Assembly: GCA_035079385.1 (NCBI GenBank)
Contig: JAVHKY010000023.1
Location: forward strand, 8,345,501-8,409,500
Length of the DNA: 64,000 bases
DNA from: Aspidiotus rigidus
Taxonomy: Eukaryota > Arthropoda > Insecta > Hemiptera > Diaspididae
Direction of reading: 5' to 3'
Within the stretch, counting starts at the first letter, position 1, and every line of letters begins with the position of its first letter. Under the pieces are notes generated by a model that saw nothing but the letters and a program-made list of their open reading frames with translations, searched no databases and was not told where the DNA came from. Of the stretch, positions 21,996-35,142 are shown piece after piece. The position numbers and the translations under genes were made by a program.

Positions 21996-24900
21996 AAATG
22001 GCAGTCTCACTGGAATATGATACGCTGTAACTCAGAAACAGTCATAAACGGATCATGTATGTTTTCCCTAAAGGAACTTTTTACAGATCGTAGAAAAAAC
22101 TGTTTCCCTTAACTTGTAATTTTTATGATAAAATTTGACATTTGTTTTTCGTATTGTTCAAAAATTCAAACCCAAAACCCAAGACTACAAAAAGAAGGAG
22201 GAAAGGTAACAAAATTTCAAGCGGCTGTTGCATATGAAAAAAATGGCGAGAATTATTCTATTCTGGTAAAAAATTACTGAGCAAATACAAAGCTATGGAG
22301 AGATTGAGCTCTAATAGACTTGAAACCTTTTTATACGGGAAGGGAAGAAGATGACTATAAAAATCGAAGGTCTGAGCTACTTGAACAAAAGAGAATCTCA
22401 AACTCCTGTATTGGACGAGTAAATTCTTCATTCGTGTTCTACGAGGCGAAGATGACTTAGATAACTCAAAGAACCTGTAAATAAAGATGAGATAGTCCAG
22501 GCTTTGTAAAGAAAGAGAACCGTGAGGATCGCGAAAACTTTCAACTCTGACGCTGTAAAACTCATCATGCACGTAATGTCTGATTATTCAGCTCATTTGA
22601 AGACATTGCGAAAAGTTTTTCACCATTATTGTAATTAGATATGACGTGCACAACTTTCATTTGAATAAATGAGAACCAATATTGAAATTATTCGTACATA
22701 GTGTGGCTTGCACATCACAAAATATCGTACAGGTGTAGGTACCTCGCGAAATTGACGTGCTCCAAATGAGCCCAAAAATTAAGTCGGCAGAGAGATGTTC
22801 AAATGCCAATTTTGCTGCGCTCTGTAACTATGTGAACTAAGAGTGACCTGTAGTCGACCTCATTGCTATGACGATAATTTGACTTTTAAATCGACGTGGA
22901 TATACCACCGCCATTATTTTTTAAGATGGACGTTTTAATTTTGACCTAGAAAATACTTTTTAGGTTGGTCGACGATCAATAATTTGAAGTACGTAACTTA
23001 CCGACTGTACGTAATGGGTTGATGCTCTCTCTACATGGATGTTTTTATTCTACTGAAAATTTATTTCGGTGATTCTCTCCGTGGGGTGCAACCGACGCGA
23101 CGTCGACTTTATCTGTTCGTTTTGAAAGGATGCGGAGAAAAACCTCAAAGAAGCATTTTTCAGAACCATCAATCAAGATCAGTTAGTGCACCAATATTTA
23201 TTCTTTTATAATTACACATCTTCAGTAGTCTTTTAGGCATTTTGCAATCTTCTACCTGTACATTTCTTACGGGTCGTAATCTTGAAGTTTAGAACAGTGT
23301 GATATCTGCTTCCACTGGACCGATCTTCTAACTTTTTTTTTCGAAATTGAAGGTATCTATCCAAATTCCAGCAATCTTCGAAAGAAAGTTTCCAACTTCC
23401 GATGAATCACGAATCGCGGTTTGCTCCTGTACATTTCTTATGGGAGATTTTTACTCTAAAATTCAAAATTGTAAGAAGCCTCCGCGAAACCGATTAGCTC
23501 GCACTCTTTTCTCCAGGATGTAGATACATGTGTCTACCTCTGAATTCTGAAGATGAAATTTCTAACTTGAGTAGGGGGATCCCTTGAATAGTCTTAACCC
23601 GTAGATTTTCACAGCAAATGTTGGTCCCTTCAGCAGACTCTTACGGTGTCTATTTTAGGTTACATTTTAGCGACGATCAACAAGCAGACATTGAATAGAG
23701 CCGAGAGTCCATTTGCCTCCACGGGTGTTCATCAAGGAAGGTCTTTCAAAAATGTGCAAAACTAAGAACATGGTCTGTAATTTGTGACCTTCCAAACAAT
23801 TCACATCGAAACAAATTATCGAGGATCAAATGGACACTCTGTTAAAAAATTTGATCCAGAATCTTTGAGTAGAGCCTGCGAGCGAAGTATACCTCGCTTG
23901 AGTGGGCAATAATTTTTCTCTCTGGAAGGCGAGATGCTTGTCTGCGTATCGACCTGAAATTGACAATCGAAAATTGGGAGGAATAGAAGAACTTAAGAAA
24001 TGTATCTGAAAAGTATCCGGGATTTTCTATCGCTCGCGCAAGCACTCCTCTCTCTTAGCATTCTGAAAATAACGACAGGAATCAAGAGGCATACCAAGAA
24101 AAAATGAATTGACATATTTTTTGTTTTTATACGGTCGCTGTTTCCATTCGAATAGTCAAGTTGGTTATTTAATACGTGTTGACGTGTAATATGATTTAGA
24201 TTTTGAGGGGTTGTTACTTCTGTGATTTATCATTCGAAATACGACTGTTAATTTATTTCGCACTTCTACGTAAGGATACACGAGAACTTGCAGGATTCTG
24301 TCAGTCACGAAAAGAATGTCTGGGTTTCATTTTCTAACACGAGATGTTATCCTTGTGCGTGTAGGGCTTACGTGATGAAAATTTTTCATCTTCAGAACAA
24401 ATCAAAGGTTTTTTCGAATGCATCTATGCGTATCTAAGAGTTGAATTGTGCTGTAAACAATTTTGTTCCCGCGTGTGAAAATTTAATTACGCGCGAGAGC
24501 GTATGTCGAAAAAGTTTCCACAGCAAGGATCTTTCCAACTTTACTTCATGCTCCTTATTCGTGCGTTTTCTTTACTTCATGCTCCTTATTCGTGCGTTTT
24601 CTTGACTAGAAAATTTTTCCGTTGCACTGTCACACATTATGAATTTTAATAAAGTTAAATAGCGAACATCATCAAAGTGTGAAACTAGTTATTTTAAGGA
24701 AACTAAAAACGTTAAAAACAATATACCTAGCGTTATATTTAAAGAGAAATACGACATAAATAATGAATAACAAGCAGATAAATTTAACGAAAACAAGACT
24801 ATAACGCGTAAACTTGACTTTATTTTTTTTCCGTTTTGTGTGCTCGAGCATACTCAATAATACGCAAAGTATATAACAATAGCTTCTTGATTTAGGTAAT

Positions 24901-26312
24901 ATTCCACTTAAATCGCGGTCTGTCTGAAAAGGGGATTTGAATCTAGTCGGGTAGCGCAAGGTGACGGATAGGGAAATCAACCCTAATATAGCAGGAGGAC
25001 AACCACAGACGCCGAAATAGTGATAAAGGGCTAAAAACCCTTATTCGGAATGTTTTGGCTAGTTTAACCCTACCAACTTAATTTCTCTTGTACCCCAGAT
25101 ACTCGTACTGTACACTGTAAATGTTTATAGTATGCCAATAACATATTTTCCCACTCCTCGTCTGTGTTTATACCCGCACGCACGTACTATTCCAATCAAA
25201 ACACAACATTGGAGGGTCGTACTGTTTTTTTTTTTTTTTGTTTGTTTCAAATTTTCCCTCGAGATGAGAGTTAATTTACCTTATATGTGGAGTGAGTCAC
25301 CTGAGCTTCTTGATAATTAAGGTGCCTTTTGTAACGTTAAAAAAAATGGAAATAATAAATTTGGCGAGACAATTTCGTAAATTTCCGTTGTAGGAAATGC
25401 ACCACAACGTAAGTTAATTTCGTTCGGCCTATCGGATGAATTTTGCAGTAGTGCGCGCGTAAGCACGTGCTGAGAAGAAAATTGGGAATTGCAGTATTAT
25501 ACGAGCGAGGCGAGTGCGCTTGCGTCAGTCTTGACGGTGTGGTATTGAAAGTTTTGAAGTAATCTGTCAAGGGTTCCCGCTATAACCGTTGGGACGAGCT
25601 CGTGTGCGAGAGTTACGTAGTATTCATCAGATAACGGAGATTGTGTGTACGGTGTAGGAGGAAGAGCGAGAGAGAGAGCGTGTTTTAGGATGGGTTTTTC
25701 TCATGGTGTGTAGTAACCCTGACCTAGGACCTAACATTGAAAACGTTTTTGCCAGGCCGAGCCGGAAGGGAAATTTTGTACAGAATGTGGAAAGGGCGAC
25801 GTCAGCTCTACGCTTTTCTAGTAAGAAAATTCTCGCGTGTTGTTCCTTTTACTTTTATCCTTCGTCTCGCGGCCTTTATCGTTTGTTTACGTACGAGCTA
25901 GACTTTTTTCCCATAGAATGCAGAGGAGTTCGATATAGAAGTAGCACGTGGATGATGTCTCAGTTTTTTTTCTTGTAAGTCTGAGGTTATTGGTAATACG
26001 ATCTGCTTGTGAGTGGCATATAGCGATGTCTATTTTGATATTCTGGAAATAGGTTCGGACAGAAAAATTTGAGCTGAAAGGTCAGTAACTAGTGGTCGTC
26101 TCAAAGTAAAATTTCTGTCTCATACTTGAATGTTTTGCCCTGTTTAAAAGCGAATATATTTCTATGGGGAAATTCTGTTGGTATATGCTACTTTCGTCTT
26201 GTCTGTTTTCAAAAATTTCATCAAGTGTCCCATCCCAGGATATTTAAGTGTAACAACTGAAGCAATAATATCCTTGTAAAATCCAACTTTTGAAAACACT
26301 GAAGGTGACGAA
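21996..26312. other. anonymous DNA, no gene seen
   Basis: No recognisable domain. A small TCGA-element-like patch lies near 22850-22990 (GTAGTCGACC, AAATCGACGTGG, GGTCGACGATC), and a perfect 31-bp tandem duplication at 24540-24601. The segment 25430-25700 is more CpG-rich than its surroundings. None of the open frames shows a known fold. Confidence 0.45.
24540..24601. repeat. perfect 31-bp tandem duplication
   Basis: TTTACTTCATGCTCCTTATT followed by CGTGCGTTTTC occurs twice head to tail (24540-24570 and 24571-24601) without a mismatch, which points to a recent duplication or an assembly artefact. Confidence 0.9.
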
Positions 26313-26394
26313 TTTTTTAGCGGGGAACCCGCTATCCATTTTGTTAGGAGATTACATCCTCAGAAAACGTCCGCGTCCGCGAAGTTAGTAACCT

Positions 26395-27135
26395 AAGGTT
26401 AGGTGGACTTACAAGAATTTCGAGTCTCGAGCTATATATGAAAGGAGGGGGACTTAGAAGAATTTCGAATCTCGAGCTATATATGCACGGAGAAAAAACT
26501 ATAGTAAATTTGACTGAGAACATAGTAAAGCCGGTCCAGTCACGATTTTTTAGTAAAAACAACTGAGCAATTTCAGTAATATTTAGTTTTATTCACTACT
26601 TTTTCTCGTAAGTATAACTATATTTTTCAGTCGTTATAACCATAATCTTCGACTGGACCGGCTTTACTATGTTTTTTAGTTAAAAGTACCACCAAAATTT
26701 TTCTCAGTGTGATAGGAGGGGGACTTGGAAGAATTTCGAGTCTCGAGCTATATATGAAAGGAGGGGGATTTAGAAGAATTTCGAGTCTCGAGCTATATAT
26801 AATAGGGGGGGGGGGCTTGGAAGAATTTTGACTTTCGAGCTACCGTCCGCCGTCCACTCAAAAACATAGAAAAATTTTGAGACTCGAGCTATATATGATA
26901 GGAGGGGGACTTAGAAGAATTTCGAGTCTTGAGCTATATATGATAGAAGGGGGACTTAGACGAATTTCAAGTCTTGAGATATATATGATAGGAGGGGGAC
27001 TTGGAAGAATCGTGACTTTCGAGCTATATATGATAGGAGGGGGACATGGAAGAATTGTGACTTCCGAGCTATATATGATAGAAGGGGGACTTAGAAGAAT
27101 TTCGACTCTCGAGCTATGTATGATAGGAGGGAATG
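26395..27135 (+). repeat. 45-bp minisatellite (GGAGGGGGACTT ... CTCGAGCTATATATGATA)
   Basis: Units read GGAGGGGGACTTRGAAGAAT, TTCGAGTCTCGAGCTATA, TATGATA, with a period of about 45 bp: two or more units at 26400-26485, three at 26710-26830 and about six at 26880-27130. Since 45 is a multiple of three, the array gives long repetitive frames on both strands (26877-27143 plus, 26858-27250 minus) which are not genes. Confidence 0.9.
26486..26709. mobile_element. 224-bp MITE inserted in the 45-bp minisatellite
   Basis: The ends are CACGGAGAAAAA and TTTTTCTCAGTG. Deeper in, CATAGTAAAGCCGGTCCAGT (about 26520) is inverted at about 26648-26670. It interrupts a minisatellite unit: ...ATATATG at 26479-26485 and TGATAGG from 26710, whereas the intact unit reads ATATATGATAGG. 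TG is therefore the only duplicated sequence. No coding frame. Confidence 0.8.
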
Positions 27136-27260
27136 TAGAATGATAATTTCGATTTGAATTATATGACAAGATTATCAACTCAGTTCCACACCACCTGAGA
27201 GGTCGAGTTAAGGAATTGCGGGTTCCCCGCTGCCATTGCAACGTCTGCAATGGCTTCTAA

Positions 27261-28595
27261 TTTTTTTTTCGAAGGCGAATATTGATGGGTACACGTTGTG
27301 CAGGGGTGTTGTGATCCCCTTAGTTCAATGAAGAAGTCCCCCTCAAATGTTTATTTCTTGTAACTAAATTACAAAAAAAAACCTGTATAAATGCCCCCCC
27401 CCCCTCCCTACTTTAAAACGACAAATACGAAGAATCGTCTTCAATAAAATAGCTTAACAACATCCCTGCCCGTCTAGGGGGTTCCTTTTTTTGAATTTTG
27501 TTCCTCGCGGTCGAATTGCATAATTTTAAGTTTCTTTTGAAGTTTTGGGAGGAGATTATCCCCCATCGGACTACCGTCTTCAAATCAGTGACAAGAGTTC
27601 ACTCGTAGAAAAAGGAGTACCACTACTCCTCAAAAAAAAGAAGCGGTAAGGGAAGAGATTATCTCCTTATCTCCCTCGCAATAAATCCGCGCCTGCAGTC
27701 GCTTTTATCAACTATTTTAATTGAGACAAGCAGAAAACGTGCATTTTATGGGAGGATGCACGGGTTCTTGTGAAGGAAACAGTCATTGAACTTTGTTCCG
27801 ACCTACCTTAGGAGCAAGTTCTGTGATAGGTCAATTCCTCTTCCATATACTGAACTTGGGATTGAAATTTTGTCAAGTCATATTAAGGTCAGAGGTCGGC
27901 AATTTCCCATATCCTATAGTCGCTTATTATGGAGATCGAAGTCTCATATAGTAGATTAAAAATGGTCGAGATTTTCTCTGTCCCCAAAGTAGCTTAGAGT
28001 CCCCGCTCACTTAAGAAGCACAATTCAGAACCCACGCCCTACAGTCATGTATTGAGATCGAAGGTCGAAATTTGTCAAGTCCCCACTAGAATGATTCGGA
28101 GCCCAAATCTCTACAGTAGGAAAACAGCAACTCTGCGGTCGGAATATTCTTTAATTTCTAAAGTAGGTCAGAGCCTTCGCCATCTCGGGAACCACAATTC
28201 AGCCAAGTGTGAAGGCCTCTTCTGGAAAAATATACAAAGGACAAACCACGACTCTGGCTCAGAATTTCCACGCCTCAGCTCATTTTTCTAGAAAAAAGCT
28301 AAAAAAAAATATGAGCTAAAATGGTCGTTTTTGTCGAATTTCAGCTGTTCTTTAATGCAAGTTGTGTTACTTTTAAGTGTTGAATGTATTGAAAATTGCA
28401 AAAATTTGGGACCTTTTTTTTTGATGGCGAATAAAGCCAAAAATTGAATTTCATCCTCAGAATTAAAAAATTCAAGATCTATAGTCTTAAATAAGTAAGA
28501 CAAGAGTCCCCGCTCCCTGGGAAGGACAGTGGAAATTTTCACCTCTTCCCTATAAAAAATCTTGCCTATCAAAAACTCACGGATTCTCTAACGAC
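27261..28595. other. degenerate repeat debris, no gene seen
   Basis: Phrases such as GGTCGAAATTTGTCAAGTCC (about 28063) and ATCGAAGGTCGAAATT recall the 45-bp minisatellite in very diverged form. A C run lies at about 27385-27397. A right-end-like motif, AAATCCGCGCCTG, occurs near 27690. No coding region. Confidence 0.4.
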
Positions 28596-28742
28596 CAGGC
28601 ATGCCTAGCCTTTTTCAGCTAGCGGCTCACTTCAAGTTAGGTAAGAAGTGAAGGGGGGCCAATTTTTCCAATTTCTAATGATTAAGAAATTTTCTTGTAT
28701 TTCTTACCGGGGTCTTCGTGGGCCGTACTTTGGGTATACCTG
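28596..28742. mobile_element. 147-bp hAT-like MITE, copy 1
   Basis: Starts CAGGCATGCCTAGCCTTTTT and ends GTATACCTG. Flanks AACGAC and AACGAA are near-identical (5 of 6). The body AGCTAGCGGCTCACTTCAAG resembles the reverse complement of 35080-35142 in the copy at 34959-35142. It has no coding capacity. The superfamily is suggested by the CAGG(C/G) end and by related insect MITEs. Confidence 0.5.
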
Positions 28743-31700
28743 AACGAAGTTAAATGAGCGGAACAAAAGGTACTTCGCAAATTTCGTTTCTCGAGCTAAA
28801 CTGGGACTTTGAAAAATTTTCTATGCTCAAGCTATAGCAGATAGAAAATGAATTTGGAAACGACTTCCAAGCTATTCGGACCGGGCAGCGCTACCATCGC
28901 GCAAAATTTTTGAATTTTTTTAAATTTCTCAAAAATATTGATCATCTGAAAGAAAATTTTCCACTCTTCAATTTCGTTCCTTACAAGTACACGCCTAAAT
29001 GCATTATTTTTGGAGAAATTTAAGAAAAACTAAAAAATCACATTTGGTTTCAAGTCACCATCACCGTTTGCTTATCAGTACTTTCTAGGTAATTTACATA
29101 GGCGACGCTAGCGATCCTACAATATGCCCGGTCCGAATATAAATGATGGGAGCGGACTCGGAAAAATTTCGACTCTCGATTATCGAAATGCTGACCCGTA
29201 TATCTGGGAGTCAATTGGAAATCTGTAACACGTGAGACGCTCTAAGATGTCATTAATAACCTTCACCTACTTTAGGGACGGAAGAATTTCGACCTTCGCT
29301 ACTCTGCGACCTGTATTCTCAGCATTCATTATATGAGGCCTACCATGCGGTATATATGAAACCCCTAATATATTGTATATTAAGCTAACTAGCTTATCTT
29401 GCCCCCTATATTAAGCTTTCTCTATACGAGGCTTCACACTTGACCATTTTGGGACCTAAATTCTCCTTTACTAAACATACAAGGTTTTTAAAGTTATATT
29501 GTTTGGAAGTCAAATCTCCTTCATACCTCGAAATTCGAAATTTTTCAAGTCAAGTTAGGTTGCCAGGTGGTATAACCCCCCATAAAACAGGTTCTCACCT
29601 GTATTCGTCACGGTTACAATATACTTTCTAAAGATGTTGGGCGATTGTTATCGTAGAGAGCTGCGAGATAATTAACTTGTCTCAAAAAAAAAATTATGTC
29701 TTCAATAAGGTACAAAAGGTATTCCTATTATCGTGCGCAAAACAGCAAGGGTCCCACAAAGGAATCCGGAACTGATTTTCGACCTTTTGAATTGATTTTC
29801 CTGATGGCAAAGATTTTTTCCCATTGTCGCCACGGGTGTTGGTATCCTTTCAGGAAAAGGTTTAAGATGTTTATCCGAGCTGGAACGAATAGAAAAATAT
29901 TTCCGGAAGTGTTTTTTCTGTTCACTCTGGAGAGATTTTAGCGTTTTAGGTACAAATAATGTGATGAAAACCATGGTCGTACGAGACAATGCCCATTGGC
30001 GTTTTCAAGTTATGTGTGTCATTACCTTTTTTTTTTTTGCTGAACGATTGTATTTTGTAATAAATACCTTGCCCAGCATCTAACAATAGTGTTTTCTATA
30101 CCTGTCTGATTAGTGAGTAATTCCATTCATGCTCGTATGTCAGAGAATGGTCTTCACCTCGTGAGAAAAACTCTATGGAGAATCCATATAAATAAGACAA
30201 TGTCGTCCGTATTCTGGCTAAATTCAACGTTGAAGCCTTCTTTGATGGCTGGAACTTATTATACTCGTCAGAGGTCGTTGTATTCCTCTGAGGGTCGGTT
30301 GCGAATTCACTAATTTATTCCATTTGTCCTGTAATGATTGTCGCGTGGCTATAGAATATCGAAGGTCTGACTCTAGAAAAAAAAGGTCAACTAGTGACCA
30401 ATAAATTGGGCAATGACAGGTACTGACTTTGAAAAATGAAATTTCCTAACTGTCGGCTACTTGGACCTCCTTTTTAAGACTTGTTGTGGTCGACAACCTT
30501 TCCGACCGCGACAGCGGTTTACGGCGGAGGTTTTCAAATGAAAATAGGAACAACTCGTAAGAAATTCACAATATTTGTAAACAACTTAAAAGCCCTAACC
30601 AAGATCAATCTTCAGGTTAAATGTTGTGGGTCGTGCGTTACGAAAATAGAAGTCGACTATGTACTATCCCAAGAATGTTATCCTTGTGAGAATGATGAAG
30701 CGTGTGGCGGATCGTTCTCTCGTTATGGGTCTAGGTTACTATACTTATTCCTTCTTCTTATTACGGTTACTTGGCACCTATAACCGTTACCCTTTCATTC
30801 AAGTTTCATGCGCGCAAGATAACTGGCGAAGATAATTTTATTCCTTTTTCGATGCAACGGATCGGGATTTTGTTTACAAAAACGGGGAAAAAAATGTATG
30901 TCATTGGTCCTCTTTTTTTTTTCTCCGGTGAGATTTTTGACTTCGTGATTATCATCAATGGTCTTTCGTCTTTTTTTTTTGACTCGCTATCCTCGTAATA
31001 TCGAGGATTGCATCCTACAGTGCAGCGTTTGGAATAACTTGGTCTTGAATCGAACGAGTTTAAAAGAAGCAGGTAACAATGGCTGTAAATTTTCTACAGA
31101 CGAGAGAAATTCGGTCTTGGGAATGGCGGTTTACTCTTCTTTTGTAAGATCGTTTGGTTAGGTATACAAGATTTCATAGAATCAGTTCAAACTTTTTGTT
31201 TGCGCTCGTTTTTGTTCCTACGAAGCGTTGCCCAGTTGTCATCCCAGGTAGAGACGAAAAAGATGATAACGTTTTTTCTTTTTCTCTCTCTCTAGTGTCA
31301 GTTGATCTGTAGAGCGTATAGAAATACGTCTGTATACCAGAAACGAGAAGAAATCTTCATAAATTTAAATGCATCGTAATCTTTTCAGAAAATTTTTTTC
31401 TGCGCCTTCAATGTACACGAAGTTTCCTTTTTTTTTTTTCTATGAATAAATCAATTCTGTATTCTGATTTTCACCGTTGGGACGAAAGTACAGTTAGAAA
31501 AAAAAGAAAAAAAAAAAATTCATGAAACTCGCGTTGTACGACGTTGGCTAATGAGAGAGCGACGATCGATAAAAATGTTGTGAACCATGAAAAATAGCTA
31601 TATGGCGACGCGAAGGGATGAAAAAATAATTGAAGAGGGGGTAATAATGGATAAACGGCTCGGTGGTGGTACGGTAAAGTAATGTCCTCGTACTGAGTCA

Positions 31701-34700
31701 TCACGAGCTATATACCCTACCACTCTTATGTACCTTCTGCTGTTTCCGAAGTCATCATCATCACAGAACAGCGGTACTATGTAAAGAGAGAGAGAGAACC
31801 AGAGAGTGAGTGAGAAAGATATTTATTGGTTTTGTATACGTACATAGAAAACATGTTAAAAGTCTACGCGAATTTCACAAACACGATCGATAATCAAACA
31901 AACTATTCGTCGTTTCTTAAATCATTAAATTCGCGTTAAATAATGTATCTAGACCTCGCGCTCGTCAATTTGAGGACTCGCGAGTGATTAATTAATTTTC
32001 TTCCAACCGAAAGTTAAGAGGGAAAACGATTTTAAAATATTCTTTAACCTTATCCTGTTCGGTATTTACACGCGAATATGGTAGAAAATTTCAATTTTTC
32101 TAAAACCTTTCAGCGCCTCACACGGCTGCAAATTGTTCACATCGTAGCGCGCAAAATCGGAATCCGTATGAAAACTCGAGTTTTCGCTTTTTAATTTGAC
32201 GTCGAAAATATGACGAAAAAATGAATAATTTATTCGCGATTGTTCGGTTTTCGTCGTGGAGGACAATAAATCGAAAAGTTGTAATTTTTTTTTTCAAAAG
32301 TTCAACTTCGAAAAAAGAAGAGATAGATGATTTTAGGTTCGAGGAATTTGACGAGGAGGACCCACTAAGAACTTTGAAATTTTCTTGTAGGCGAATGCGA
32401 AATTAGGCAAAGCCAGTGCGGAAGTAGATCATATAATTGAGAGAAGGTACCGTAACCACTTCCAGGGGATTTAAGATGTAGGCTATACTTGCTCATGTTG
32501 AAAAAAAATTTACCTTCCCTTTCCTGCGCGTTGATTCTCTAGTACTCCTTGTCAATTGAAATGGGATGATTTGCATGGGAAGGAAGAATCCTTGACTGTT
32601 GATATGGGTTCGAGTTTGCAAAATCTCAGTATAACTAGATGGCAAAGAATATTGATGCAGTAGATTCATGTTTCACTGACAGTGGTTTGAAGAACCGAAG
32701 TTCAATAAGCTCTCTCCCCCGTTCCTGGTTTAGGTGAAGTCGACTGAAAAGTAACTAAAGGAGATAGGCTCTCCACTTTATTTCCGCCCCCGCTTTAAGA
32801 GAGACTACGAAGTTTGATACGACGGTTCTAATCCTCTAATCTGTTTTTGATCAATATCAAGAAACTTCGATGAAAATCTAGAAAATTGGAAATTAAATCA
32901 CCGACACGTTCACGAATTAATTTCTGAAGAATGATAGAGAAAACAAAGTTTAGAAGCACTTTCGATTCTACAGCTCTGATTCAAAAAAATCACCTATTAC
33001 ATCGTTCTCATATTCCCTCAGGTATTTCCAGATGGGAGAACAAATTTGGAATATTACTCCCAGCTATCGTAGACGTTACGTGACTTATCTTGGATTCATT
33101 TTCTCGTTAACATTTTTTGATATCGCAATCCTCCGTGAGATTGTAGACATTATTTATACGATAATCGATTCACTCGGGTATATCTCTCGATTATAATAAA
33201 GGGAAAAAGAAGTGTTGCTAAATTTATGAAGCGGAAACGTTTCATTCTCGGTGTCCTGGTATATATACATAGGTTATACAAATACTCGCCGTGAATTGTG
33301 AAATGTAACGTACTTGAAAGGGTAGATACGAGTTCGAATCAAGACGAGTGTATTTCAGTATAAGGATGCGAACAATATTTTGAATTCTTGAGAGTCGGTT
33401 ATTTTGAGAAAAGAAAAATGGTTGAAGTATCTCAGAGAGAGTCGATTGTTATAATTTTTGAGATGTACCAATTTGGAGAATCCAGTTTTTCCTACGAATG
33501 CAATTACGTTTGGCCTTTTTCTCCAAGGTATCTGGAATCGATATTCAAGAATTACTGTAATTCAAAAACTTGAAGATTCGTTTTCCCGTTATTTAAAAAT
33601 CGATTCTTATCGTCGATAATTAGAGCTACTATAATTTAGTTCATTATAATTGATTCTGTAGGATTGAGTTTAAATGTCACAATCGGAGCCCGGTTGCTGA
33701 GAATGAAATAAAAGCCGAAAACATGGCTTAAAGCCGAATAATGCCGTAATTACGTATTGTCAGTGAAAAATTGGTGAATTTCGTTCGAAATCTTGTTGAA
33801 AAAAAAAAATTGTTTGGTTCAAGATCTGCGTGATTTTTGTTGGAGAGATTACGATTCATAAATTTTGGTCCAAAATAGGATATAAAATATTCAATATTTA
33901 AGTCGAAAATTCTAAGAAGTACTGAAAAACATGCGTTTCCTTTTTTTCCTCTCTCTCAAATGGGTCGAAAATTTTCATTTTTAGCGCCAAAAAATCGAGG
34001 CTCTTGATAGTTCAAATTACACTTATAAAGGGTAGAGGTTTTCTCGAAATTGAAAAACTTACGAGTTCCTTGACGTGGTTGACAAAGGAGTGCGAGGAAC
34101 CGTGTTCTAGTGGAATTTCCTATTTCGAGCTCAGTCCATCGACGAATTTCTCGAGACCTGTTTTCCCTTATACTCTTAGCCAATCAGAAAAATTTTTCGA
34201 CTCCCTCACTCTTTTCTCCGCTTACACCTCTCCGAATAATACTCTTTTAGTTCCTAGACAAAATGTTTTCAAGTCCCACATTATTATATCGTGAGAAGTT
34301 TTAATTTTTCGAATTTCTCCTGTTATCATAATTATTCAACCCATCTGCGAAAATTTCAAGTCCTTCGACGACGAAGTACCTCAAAATTTTTAAATTTTTT
34401 CATGTTTGAATACTTTTTCAGCTCATCAACACAAAATGTTTCATCGTCTTACCTTCATAAGAACCCAACGCTCAAAATTCTTGCAAGTCCCTCATAGTGG
34501 CTGAGAACTCAAAAATTCTCGAAGTTTGGGAAGGAGTCCAAAATTTTCCCAAGTTTCTCGACTTCGTTAGGATTTAGAGCCCATCTCTGCAGAGATTTAG
34601 AATTTGTAATTTTTCCAAGTTTCAGTGGATCTCAAACTTTTGAACCCCTTCTAATGGCTTCGACCTTTTTACAGCCCCTTTGAAAAAAGTTATTGTTACA

Positions 34701-34958
34701 TGTAAATTCATTTGAGACCTATCTATATGGAGTTTGTATGTTTTGTCTAAATCAAGTGATAGGTTAAAATCTGTATGTCAATTTTGGATACATTTTAGAC
34801 CATTACTCAACTTAGAGAAGATGGAGAAATTTCGTTTCGGGCGCAAATTAAAGATACGATATAAATGTTAGTATTCATCTAACGTTTAGTGCTTTCGCGT
34901 TAAAACAGATTTAGCGTAATGCATTATTGGTAACATCTCTTGCCATTACCCAGTATTG
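28743..34958. other. anonymous DNA, no supported gene
   Basis: No frame with a recognisable domain. A 100-codon plus-strand frame at 30481-30783 includes a cysteine-rich stretch (C-C-x2-C, then C-x2-C-x5-C between about 30624 and 30710) but lacks a convincing start, signal peptide or splice context, so I do not call it. Diverged minisatellite-like phrases (TTTCAAGTCC and variants) occur at 34290-34680. Mixed GA-rich runs lie near 31780-31820. Confidence 0.45.
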
Positions 34959-35142
34959 CAGGCATGCTCAACCTACCGTGCGTGGGCCGAATTCGGCTCG
35001 CAAAGACCCCGTTAAAAAGTAGACAGCTTAAGAAAGAAATAAAACAAAATTTCTTAATTATTAAAAATTGAAAAAATTGGCTTGCCTCGCTTCTTACCTG
35101 ACCCGAAGTCGCCCGCTAGTTGAAAAAGGTTGGCTACGCTTG
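34959..35142. mobile_element. 184-bp hAT-like MITE, copy 2 (opposite orientation to copy 1)
   Basis: The left end, CAGGCATGCTCAACC, is inverted at the right end as GGTTGGCTACGCTTG. The flanking octamers CAGTATTG and CGGTATAG agree at 6 of 8 positions, consistent with an aged 8-bp hAT duplication. AACTAGCGGGCGACTTCGGG on the reverse strand matches copy 1 at 28618 onward in diverged form. Confidence 0.6.

Larger units (their letters stand above)
26313..27260 (+). mobile_element. Helentron/HINE-like non-autonomous element, copy A
   Basis: The 5' end is TTTTTTAGCGGGGAACCCGC (26313-26332). The 3' end has GCGGGTTCCCCGC (27218-27230), then a stem-loop GCCATTGCA/TGCAATGGC (27232-27254), then TTCTAA before a T run. 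The interior is a 45-bp minisatellite, and the 5' side holds an ACGTCCGCG block (about 26360). The same termini, in the same order relative to the minisatellite, recur in reverse at 35913-37196. Short inverted repeats at both ends, a 3' stem-loop close to a C-T-R-R-like end, a central minisatellite and no coding frame match the described architecture of Helentron-associated interspersed elements. Insertion polymorphism was not tested. Confidence 0.65.

Noticed and set aside
30481..30783. 100-codon frame with a cysteine-rich segment (C-C-x2-C ... C-x2-C-x5-C)
   Set aside because: No signal peptide, clear start, splice signals or family match; a single cysteine cluster in an AT-rich region is not enough.
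33320..33350. GAGTTCGAATC, resembling a tRNA T-arm or SINE B box
   Set aside because: No matching A box, acceptor stem or cloverleaf could be formed around it.
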